This document shows positions 6,994 to 13,849 of a stretch of 22,002 nt of DNA, one piece after another. A model generated the notes under the pieces. That model saw nothing but the letters and a program-made list of their open reading frames with translations, ran no database searches and was not told the DNA's origin. A program made the translations under genes and the position numbers. Numbering within the stretch: the stretch's first letter is position 1; each line of letters starts with the position of its first letter. The DNA is from Pseudomonadota bacterium. GTDB taxonomy: Bacteria; Pseudomonadota; Alphaproteobacteria; Rhizobiales; Xanthobacteraceae. Location of the stretch: NCBI GenBank assembly GCA_023423415.1, contig JAFAFP010000279.1, forward strand, positions 1-22,002, in the 5' to 3' direction.

Positions 6994-7541
6994 CGATATC
7001 TCAAGGCCCGGAGGCGCCCTCCGGCTCGTGGCGATCTCGCGTTCTGCGCGTTGATCGCACACTTTGGCTCGTGGTCGATGCTGTTCTGCTCGCCTGCGTC
7101 GCGGGCATTACAGCTTCGGTGGTGCTGCAGGTGGTCTCCCGCCTGCTCGGCGCCTCCCTTCCATGGACCGAAGAATTGGCGCGCCTGCTCTTCATCTGGA
7201 CGGCATTCCTCGGAATGGCCGTCGGCTTTCGGCGCGTGGAGCATCCCCGCGTCATGCTGATTCCGGATATGTCGCCGGCCAGTTTCCAGGTGTTGTTTGC
7301 CCAGCTCTATGCGCTGATTGGGATCGTATTCTTTAGCGTGGTTGGCTGGTATGGGATACTTCTCGTCCGTCAACAGATCGTATTCGGTGAAAGCTCTCCT
7401 GTCCTCGGCATCGGAATGTATTTGGCCTCGATCCCGATCGTGCTGTCGAGCGGACTCGCCATCATTGCGCATCTCGTCACCGTCTACGTCGATCCGCAAA
7501 CACGACGCCTCATCCAAACTGAAAGAGCGGATGCGTCATGA
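6990..7541 (+). CDS. dctQ: TRAP transporter small permease, DctQ family (183 aa)
   Basis: The start overlaps the dctP stop in ATGA (6990-6993) and its own stop overlaps the dctM start in ATGA (7538-7541), indicating translational coupling. Four hydrophobic segments are visible, near residues 27-48, 62-80, 99-122 and 140-165. The signature of the small subunit is present: LQVVSRLLGASLPWTEELARLLFIWTAFLGMAVGFRRVEHPRV. DctQ forms a membrane complex with DctM and is needed for sodium-coupled uptake of the DctP-bound ligand. Length is normal for the family. Confidence 0.93.
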   Translation: MTISQGPEAPSGSWRSRVLRVDRTLWLVVDAVLLACVAGITASVVLQVVSRLLGASLPWTEELARLLFIWTAFLGMAVGFRRVEHPRVMLIPDMSPASFQVLFAQLYALIGIVFFSVVGWYGILLVRQQIVFGESSPVLGIGMYLASIPIVLSSGLAIIAHLVTVYVDPQTRRLIQTERADAS

Positions 7542-8815
7542 GCTGGTGTCTGCTGGCAATCTTTATCGGGCTATCTGCGCTCGGACTGCCGCTGGCGGTT
7601 GCTCTCGGGGGAGCAGCCGTGGCTACGCTCTGGCTGTACGACCTGCCGCTCTCCGTCGTAGCTCAGTTCATGTACACTTCCGTTAACAGCTTCCTGTTGT
7701 TGGCCGTTCCGCTATTCATCCTCGCCGGGCAAATCATGGAAAGAGGCGGCCTGTCGGAACGAATTTTTTCCGCGGCTGAGGCGGTTGTCGGCCGTTTGCG
7801 AGGCGGCCTTGGGCAGGTCAACATCCTGGCCAGCTTCGTATTCGGAGGCATTTCGGGCTCGGCCATCGCCGATGTGGCGAGCCTGGGCCCCCTGGAAATA
7901 AAAGCAATGACCCAGCGTGGCTATCCGCGCCCCTACAGCGCAGCGCTGACCATGGTCACCGCGACACTATCGTCGATCGTCCCGCCCAGTATCCTAATGA
8001 TTATCGCCGCCGCCTCGGCCGGCGTCTCCGTCGGCGGCGCATTGGCCGGCGGCCTCGGTCCGGCTGTGCTCCTGCTGATTGGATTCTTCGTGGTCAATAA
8101 TGTCCTGGCCCGGCGCCACGGATACGGCAACGAAGCCAGGATGGGCTTATTCGACGCGTCGCGCACGATTTTGCGCTCTCTACCGTCAACCGGCGCACCG
8201 ATCATCATTCTCGGCGGCATGTTCTCCGGCATCGTAACACCGACCGAAGCGGCAGCGCTGGCTGTCGCTTATACACTCATAATCGCTGCTATGATTCACC
8301 GCGAGCTTTCCCTGACCGAGCTTCCGGGTCTGCTGATCACAGCAGGACGAACCGCGGGGACAGTCCTGCTGATCGTCATGACCGCCAGCGTCGCAAGCTA
8401 CGTCTTCACCGTGGATGGTCTGCCTCAGCGCATTACAGCAATTGTCCTGTCGCTTACGAGTGATCCGACGCTGATCATGCTGCTACTGTGCGTCGTTTTC
8501 GTCCTGGTTGGAATGATCATGGAAATCATTGCGGCCAGTCTTATCATTATTCCGGTTCTGATGCCGGTCATTAAGACGGTCGGCATCGATCCCCTGCACT
8601 TCATCGTCTTCCTGGTGACTGCGTTATCGATGGGATTGGCTACACCTCCGGTCGGCACCTGCCTGTTTGCAACCTCGCAGATCTCCGGTGTTTCGATCGA
8701 GAAACTCTCGGTTGCCGCGCTTCCGTTCTATGCAATTAATCTATTCGTTCTCATGATCGTCGCTGTGGCGCCGCAGGTGGTGCTATGGCCGGTTCGATTG
8801 TTGACCGGCCTGTAA
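7538..8815 (+). CDS. dctM: TRAP transporter large permease, DctM family (425 aa)
   Basis: This is a polytopic inner-membrane protein with about a dozen hydrophobic segments. Family features in order: VPLFILAGQIMERGGLSERIFSAAEAVVGRLRGGLGQVNILASFVFGGISGSAIADVASLG, MTQRGYPRPYSAALTMVTATLSSIVPPSI, GIVTPTEAAALAVAYTL, and near the end MGLATPPVGTCLFATSQISGVSIEKL. The length is that of an ordinary DctM, so the gene looks intact. DctM forms the translocation pathway and couples uptake to sodium. It is translationally coupled to dctQ and followed after 23 bases by the amidase gene, so import and amide hydrolysis appear linked. Confidence 0.95.
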   Translation: MSWCLLAIFIGLSALGLPLAVALGGAAVATLWLYDLPLSVVAQFMYTSVNSFLLLAVPLFILAGQIMERGGLSERIFSAAEAVVGRLRGGLGQVNILASFVFGGISGSAIADVASLGPLEIKAMTQRGYPRPYSAALTMVTATLSSIVPPSILMIIAAASAGVSVGGALAGGLGPAVLLLIGFFVVNNVLARRHGYGNEARMGLFDASRTILRSLPSTGAPIIILGGMFSGIVTPTEAAALAVAYTLIIAAMIHRELSLTELPGLLITAGRTAGTVLLIVMTASVASYVFTVDGLPQRITAIVLSLTSDPTLIMLLLCVVFVLVGMIMEIIAASLIIIPVLMPVIKTVGIDPLHFIVFLVTALSMGLATPPVGTCLFATSQISGVSIEKLSVAALPFYAINLFVLMIVAVAPQVVLWPVRLLTGL

Positions 8816-8838
8816 GAGCACGCGTGAGGTGAAATAAC

Positions 8839-10347
8839 ATGACAGATCTCGTCGACTTGACGGCAGTGGAAATCGTGCGGCGTGTGTCGAACGGTGACCT
8901 ATCGGCGCGAGATGTCACCATGGCGCATCTTGATCGCATCACGCATCTGAACCCGATCGTGAATGCGGTCTGCACGCTCGACCCATCCGCCATAGATGTC
9001 GCGGTTGAGATTGATCGTCGCCGGATGGCTGGAGAACCTGCGCGGCCGCTCGAAGGCGTTCCGGTGCTGATCAAAGACAACGTCGAAACCAAGGGCGTAC
9101 GCACCACGTGGGGCTCCCGGTTGATGGAACATCACGTGCCGACCGAGGACGCTTTATGCGTCGAGCGCTTACGAGAGGCCGGTGCGGTCGTGCTCGGTAA
9201 AACCAATACACCGGAATTTGCCCACGACGTGAACACCAGCAATTTTTTATTCGGCACAACGCGTAATCCGTGGAATCTAATGACCACTGCCGGTGGATCC
9301 AGCGGGGGTTCGGCGGCAGCAGTGGCTGCGGGCTTTTCCCCCCTCGCGGTGGGTACCGATCTCGGCGGATCGATTCGGACTCCGGCTTCATTCAACGGGA
9401 TATTTGGCATCCGGCCGGCGCCTGGACGGATTCCATTCTATCCGACAGCGTTCGCATGGGATACGCTCGTGCCTCACGTCATAGGCCCTCTCGCGACAAC
9501 TCCCGCAGATTGTGCGCTTATGCTTTCGGCTATGGCCGGCCCCGACGACCGCGATCCGTCAAGTTTACCGCGCCAGGATCTGGACTATGTCAAAGCTGCC
9601 AGCGGTCAAGCGGATATCGCTGGACGACGTATAGCCTATTGTCCGGATCTGGGCGGAGTGGTCCCGGTCGATCCGGAAGTCGAAAGTCTCTGCCGGGACG
9701 CCGCTCAAACCTTCGAGAGCTTTGGCTGTTACGTGGAAGAGGTCGCTTTGGATGCAAGCGACCTTCGGGAGATCATTGCCGGGACGCGTGGGTTCGGCAT
9801 GATTGCCCGCTTCGGCGAACGCTCCGAGCAGGAGAGGCATCTTATGACTGTGCCGTTGCGACGTCAGGTCGAGGCCGCGCTCTCGATCGATGTCGCGACC
9901 ATTGCTCGCGCCGAGAAATTGCGAACCGCCTATTGGCATCGGGTGCGCGAAGTGATGCAGAAATTCGACTACATCATCGCCCCTTCTTGTGGTGCCCCTC
10001 CCTTTCGATTGGATCAACCGCTTCCGAATAGGGTGGGCAACAAACCCATCGCAAATTTCTACGACGTCTTTCTGTTGGCCTATGGATTCAGCGTGACGGG
10101 ATTACCGATCGTCGCAATGCCGTGTGGGTTTAGAAAGGATGGATTACCAGTTGGTATCCAGATCGTGGCAAGTCGGCACAGGGAAGATCTGGCTCTTGAA
10201 GCCGCTTCAGCTTACACCACGGCACGGCCGGAAATTTTGCGTCACCCTCGAATCAATCCGGAACAGGCATTGCCCATTCCTTCAGTTCTCGAAACACCAG
10301 GGATGACGATAGGGACGCTGTCATCATCCCGGGAATGCACTTCCTAA
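8839..10347 (+). CDS. Amidase-signature family hydrolase (502 aa)
   Basis: The ATG at 8839 follows GAGGTGA with suitable spacing. The amidase-signature catalytic triad is readable: Lys79 in GVPVLIKDN, the cis-Ser at 154 in AGGSSGGSAAAVAAG, and the nucleophile Ser178 in GTDLGGSIRTPA, spaced as in fatty acid amide hydrolase and GatA. There is no signal peptide, so it should act in the cytoplasm on an imported amide. Amidase-signature proteins cleave many different amides; nothing here identifies a GatA role, and no gatB or gatC is nearby. It is the last gene of the gntR-dctPQM unit, which argues that its substrate, or a precursor of it, is the solute taken up by the TRAP system. The end converges on the truncated dehydrogenase gene. 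Confidence 0.92.
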   Translation: MTDLVDLTAVEIVRRVSNGDLSARDVTMAHLDRITHLNPIVNAVCTLDPSAIDVAVEIDRRRMAGEPARPLEGVPVLIKDNVETKGVRTTWGSRLMEHHVPTEDALCVERLREAGAVVLGKTNTPEFAHDVNTSNFLFGTTRNPWNLMTTAGGSSGGSAAAVAAGFSPLAVGTDLGGSIRTPASFNGIFGIRPAPGRIPFYPTAFAWDTLVPHVIGPLATTPADCALMLSAMAGPDDRDPSSLPRQDLDYVKAASGQADIAGRRIAYCPDLGGVVPVDPEVESLCRDAAQTFESFGCYVEEVALDASDLREIIAGTRGFGMIARFGERSEQERHLMTVPLRRQVEAALSIDVATIARAEKLRTAYWHRVREVMQKFDYIIAPSCGAPPFRLDQPLPNRVGNKPIANFYDVFLLAYGFSVTGLPIVAMPCGFRKDGLPVGIQIVASRHREDLALEAASAYTTARPEILRHPRINPEQALPIPSVLETPGMTIGTLSSSRECTS

Positions 10348-10417
10348 CGCTATTCGCGCGTCAGCGGGTTCTTCTGTATCAGCGAACTCGCGACTTCCGA
10401 GCGCGATCGACTCTCGG

Positions 10418-10437
10418 GGGCCGCATCTGTGTGGCCC
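10418..10437. terminator. Weak hairpin between convergent genes
   Basis: GGGCC (10418-10422) and GGCCC (10433-10437) can pair across a ten-base loop between the convergent amidase and dehydrogenase genes. The position suits a bidirectional terminator, but the stem is short and no T tract follows on either strand, so support is weak. Confidence 0.2.
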
Positions 10438-10478
10438 TGACTTCCCGTGCAGAAATCCGACTGCCAGCGTAAATTGCC

Positions 10479-11042
10479 TTATGGAAACTTAACCAGATTA
10501 TTCATAGACCTATCACTGAAGAAACGGTCGAGATTGGCGAAGATCGCCGCCATTTTCTGGCGCATGGCGTCGCGTGTTCCTGCAGAAATGTGCGGCGTTA
10601 GGATGGTATTGGGTAGCGGCAGTAAGGGATTGTCGGGAGAGGGCGGCTCGTGTTCGAACACGTCCAGCCCCGTCGCCAGCACATGACCGGATCGCAGGGC
10701 CGCGGCCAGGGCGTTCTCGTCGATGATCCCGCCGCGCGCAGTGTTGACCACAATAGCGCCGGGCTTGAGGCGGGCAATGGCCGAAGCATCAATTATCATA
10801 CGGGTGTCCGGCGTCAGAGGCACGTGGATGGACAGGACATCCACAGCAGGAAGCATCTCTTCCAGCGTCGCGCGTCTGAGGCCGAGTGTGGCTTCCTGTT
10901 CCGGTGCTAACACAACTTGCGGATCGCAATAAATGCCAGAGCAGCCGACAAGCAGCCGAGTTTCTCGCATGAAGCATTTGCTGAACCCATCGAGTTTATG
11001 CACGCGACATCGCGCGGCCGCAGTCCACCACCAGAGGGGCAA
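10479..11042 (-). pseudogene. D-isomer-specific 2-hydroxyacid dehydrogenase, 3' fragment
   Basis: From about base 10940 downwards the minus strand reads the second half of a D-2-hydroxyacid dehydrogenase: IYCDPQVVLAPEQEATLGLRRATLEEML, DVLSIHVPLTPDTRMIIDASAIARLKPGAIVVNTARGGIIDENALAAAL (with the catalytic Arg region), GLDVFEHEPP (Glu region) and LTPHISAGTRDAM (catalytic His). Missing are the N-terminal catalytic lobe and the GxGxxG part of the Rossmann fold, which should precede IYCDP; intact enzymes are about 310-340 residues. The frame stays open upstream only by running into the 3' end of iclR in another frame, without a ribosome site. A deletion downstream of iclR best explains this. The fragment cannot be a functional dehydrogenase. 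Confidence 0.82.
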
Positions 11043-11808
11043 AACGCTTGACCACGTCCTCCGGCGTATAGCGTGACAGTGAGACGGAGACGTTCACCGC
11101 ACCTTCGGGGCGCCCTTCCGGACTGAGGATCGCTGCCGCCACCGAGCCATCCCCCTGGTAGAATTCGCTGAAGGCGGTTGCGAAACCTTGCTCTGCGGAC
11201 GTTTTGAGTTTCGCTTGCAGAACACTCAGCCGCCACGTCGTCGAACGAGTGATTGCTTTGAGATCGGACTTCTTGAGGACAGTCAGCGCCTCCTTTTCCG
11301 GAAGCTGGGATAGCATTGCGACGCCTGGCGCGGTGCAATAGGCGGGCATGCGCGTGCCGATGACAACGTCGGTGTTCAACATGTGACGGCTGACGAACCG
11401 GGCCACGAAAATAATCTCCGTGTCATCCAGAAGCGTCAGATTGACGGTTTCCTCCGTTTCCTGCGACAGGTGCTGCAGGTACGGCGTTGCCCGTTCGACC
11501 AATCGATTGCTGCGCAGGAACTGATAGCCGAGCTGCAACGTCTTTGGCGTGAGTTCGAAGCGTTTGGTGTCGGGATCCTTGCGCAGATAACCGAGCTTGG
11601 TCAGGGTGTGCGCGAACCGTTGCGCCGTGCTCATATCCATTCCGCTTGCGACTGCGATTTGTGACAGGCTCAGGGTTGGATTCTGTGGGCCGAGCGCTGC
11701 GAGAACGCGGAATGCCTTTTCTACCGACATCACCATTAACGTGTCCGTGGCGCGCTCTTTGCGGACCGATACGTCGGACGACTCCGTTCGCGGCTGTGCG
11801 CGCGTCAT
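10996..11808 (-). CDS. IclR-family transcriptional regulator (270 aa)
   Basis: The ATG at 11808 is preferred, with GGAGG nine bases upstream; an in-frame start at 11844 adds 12 basic residues. Residues about 27-90 form the winged helix-turn-helix (SVEKAFRVLAALG..PTLSLSQIAVASGMDMSTAQRFAHTLTKLGYLRKDPDTKRFELT). Residues about 100-265 form the IclR effector domain (VERATPYLQHLSQETEETVNLTLLDDTEIIFVARF, GTRMPAYCTAPGVAMLSQLP, GFATAFSEFYQGDGSVAAAILSPEGRPEGAVNVS). The gene follows tctA by 46 bases on the same strand and is probably the operon's own regulator, acting at the Bug gene promoter about 6.4 kb upstream; that link is inference. Full-length and apparently intact; the DNA beyond its stop is a deletion junction. 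Confidence 0.92.
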   Translation of the reverse strand: MTRAQPRTESSDVSVRKERATDTLMVMSVEKAFRVLAALGPQNPTLSLSQIAVASGMDMSTAQRFAHTLTKLGYLRKDPDTKRFELTPKTLQLGYQFLRSNRLVERATPYLQHLSQETEETVNLTLLDDTEIIFVARFVSRHMLNTDVVIGTRMPAYCTAPGVAMLSQLPEKEALTVLKKSDLKAITRSTTWRLSVLQAKLKTSAEQGFATAFSEFYQGDGSVAAAILSPEGRPEGAVNVSVSLSRYTPEDVVKRFAPLVVDCGRAMSRA

Positions 11809-11854
11809 CAGTTTTATCCTCCCAAATTCTCTTTTTCTTCGCACGCCTGCACGG

Positions 11855-13354
11855 CTATTCGGCGAACGCCCTTCGGCGGAAGGCCTGAATACTCGGAAAT
11901 ACTGTCACCAGGAACAGCCCAGCGGTAATTGCGAGGAAGCTGGCGCTCAGTGGCTCTGTCAGGAACGACGTCAAGTCCCCGTCCGAGATGATAAGTGCAC
12001 GTCGTAGATTTTCCTCCATCAAACGTCCGAGCACGAAGCCTAACAACAGGGGGGCTGGCTCGAAGCCGAACTTCAATAAAAGATAGCCAACCACGCCCGC
12101 GACCATCGTGAGCAGTACGTCCGCTGGTGCGTTTCCGATCGAATAGATGCCAACTGCGCAGAAGACAAGAACACATGGGAAGAGAAGCTGGTAAGGTACC
12201 CGTAGCAGCTGCACCCACACGCTGATGAGCGGCAGGTTCAGCATGAGCAGCATTAAATTGCCGATCCACATGGAGGCAATCAATCCCCAGAACAAGTCTG
12301 GGTTGCTCGTGACGACCTGCGGGCCAGGGATGATTCCGTGAATCATCATTGCACCGACCATCAGTGCCATCACGGAATTCGGTGGGATGCCCAGGGTCAA
12401 CAGTGGAACAAAGGAGAGTTGTGCACCTGCATTGTTGGCTGCTTCAGGACCGGCCAGCCCTTCGATGGCGCCTTTGCCGAAGCGGTTCGGATCCCTGGCG
12501 ATCTTCTTCTCTGTTGCATAGCTCGCAAACGGGCCGAGTACCGAGCCTCCCCCCGGAAGAATGCCTAACACGGCTCCGAGACCGGTACCGCGTAGTATCG
12601 GGCCGAATGATTGTCGGAACTCAGCCCGATTCGGAAGGATTCGACCCAAAGCAGAGTTGGCAATTTCGCGGTTCTCGGATTTTTCGATATTTCGCAGAAT
12701 TTCGGCAATACCGAACAGTCCCATAGCCAGCACAACGAAATCAATTCCCTCGTAAAGAAAGTCGAAGCCAAACGTCAGTCGTTCCTGGCCACTTTGCAGG
12801 TCGGAGCCAACAGTAGCTAGCAGCACGCCCAAAATGACCATGGAAACAGCCTTTAGGATCGAGCCCTGGGCCAGAATGATCGAGAATACCAGACCCAGCA
12901 ACATCAACGAGAAATAGTCATGCGGGCCGAATAGAAGTGCAACCTTGGTCAGCGGCACACCGATGGAGGCAATGACCAGTGTCGCAACGGTTCCTGCAAT
13001 AAACGACCCAATCGCTGCAATACCAAGGGCGACGCCGGCGCGCCCCTGACGAGCCATCTGATGGCCGTCGAGAACGGTGACGACGGATGAGGCTTCGCCG
13101 GGAATATTCACCAGGATCGCGGTTGTTGAGCCGCCGTACTGTGCGCCATAATAGATGCCCGCGAGCATAATAAGCGCGCCTGCAGGATCGAGGCCAAACG
13201 TGATCGGCAACAGCATCGCGATGGTCGCGGTTGGGCCAACGCCAGGCAGGACGCCGACGAGCGTGCCAACCACGCAGCCGATAAAAGCCAATCCGAGATT
13301 CTTGAGTGTCAGGGCGACAGCAAAGCCGAGGCTGAGGTTCGAAATGAAATCCAT
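11855..13354 (-). CDS. tctA: Tripartite tricarboxylate transporter large permease, TctA family (499 aa)
   Basis: The ATG at 13354 lies five bases after AGGTGG; a GTG at 13363 abutting the tctB stop is the alternative. The family signature is clear: GCVVGTLVGVLPGVGPTATIAMLLPITFGLDPAGALIMLAGIYYGAQYGGSTTAILVNIPGEASSVVTVLDGHQMARQGRAGVALGIAAIGSF. The second half repeats the fold (GLGAVLGILPGGGSVLGPFASYATEKK, GLAGPEAANNAGAQLSFVPLLTLGIPPNSVMALMVGAMMIHGIIPGPQV). About a dozen membrane segments and a normal length of about 500 suggest an intact transporter. TctA works with TctB and a periplasmic Bug-type protein to import carboxylated solutes. It is placed directly after tctB, with the binding-protein gene at the head of the same operon. 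Confidence 0.95.
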   Translation of the reverse strand: MDFISNLSLGFAVALTLKNLGLAFIGCVVGTLVGVLPGVGPTATIAMLLPITFGLDPAGALIMLAGIYYGAQYGGSTTAILVNIPGEASSVVTVLDGHQMARQGRAGVALGIAAIGSFIAGTVATLVIASIGVPLTKVALLFGPHDYFSLMLLGLVFSIILAQGSILKAVSMVILGVLLATVGSDLQSGQERLTFGFDFLYEGIDFVVLAMGLFGIAEILRNIEKSENREIANSALGRILPNRAEFRQSFGPILRGTGLGAVLGILPGGGSVLGPFASYATEKKIARDPNRFGKGAIEGLAGPEAANNAGAQLSFVPLLTLGIPPNSVMALMVGAMMIHGIIPGPQVVTSNPDLFWGLIASMWIGNLMLLMLNLPLISVWVQLLRVPYQLLFPCVLVFCAVGIYSIGNAPADVLLTMVAGVVGYLLLKFGFEPAPLLLGFVLGRLMEENLRRALIISDGDLTSFLTEPLSASFLAITAGLFLVTVFPSIQAFRRRAFAE

Positions 13355-13363
13355 GGCGGCCAC

Positions 13364-13822
13364 CTAGATGTAAATTGTCCCCGGAATGACGAGCACAGGG
13401 ATTGGCATGTGCAAGGCATAGCGGAATAGCAGCACGCACAATGCTGTCATGAAGAGCGCCAGTGCGACGAGGAGCTTGGCGTGGAAACCGCGTAGCGCCA
13501 TGCCTGAAAGAATGACGGCCAGTGGTACCGCGATCGCCAGGCCAAACCGCTGGATGGTGAAAGCAAATACAGTCATCGCGAGGCTCACGATGATCAGCCC
13601 ACGCCAGCCCATCGGATCGATGGCTTCCGTGGCTCGAAAGAATGAGAACAGAATGAGCAGCCCGCCGCACAGAATAAGCAGGAGGCACAGCACCGATGGC
13701 ATCATGCCGGGGCCGATCTCATTGGCCCTCCCCAGCGGGAGATGGGAATTGGCGCGTAGTGCAATGCAGGCGATGGCGATTAATCCAGTGCCGCCCAGGA
13801 GATCCTGATAGGACTTGATCAT
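13364..13822 (-). CDS. tctB: Tripartite tricarboxylate transporter small permease, TctB family (152 aa)
   Basis: A small membrane protein with four hydrophobic stretches (about residues 9-24, 42-62, 77-105 and 118-137) and the TctB-like segment ANEIGPGMMPSVLCLLLILCGGLLIL, where the conserved 'GPG.FP' turn is GPGMMP. The ribosome site is weak. Sequence conservation in this family is low, and the call leans on size, topology and its place immediately before tctA (stop codon abutting the tctA region). It forms the membrane complex with TctA. It follows the molybdoenzyme gene by 27 bases. Confidence 0.88.
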   Translation of the reverse strand: MIKSYQDLLGGTGLIAIACIALRANSHLPLGRANEIGPGMMPSVLCLLLILCGGLLILFSFFRATEAIDPMGWRGLIIVSLAMTVFAFTIQRFGLAIAVPLAVILSGMALRGFHAKLLVALALFMTALCVLLFRYALHMPIPVLVIPGTIYI

Positions 13823-13849
13823 CTTCGTACCAGTTCGCAGTTGCTGTTA

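Noticed and set aside
8839..10347. Amidase as GatA of the tRNA-dependent amidotransferase
   Set aside because: There is no gatB or gatC, and the gene is embedded in a TRAP transport operon; only the general amidase signature is shared.
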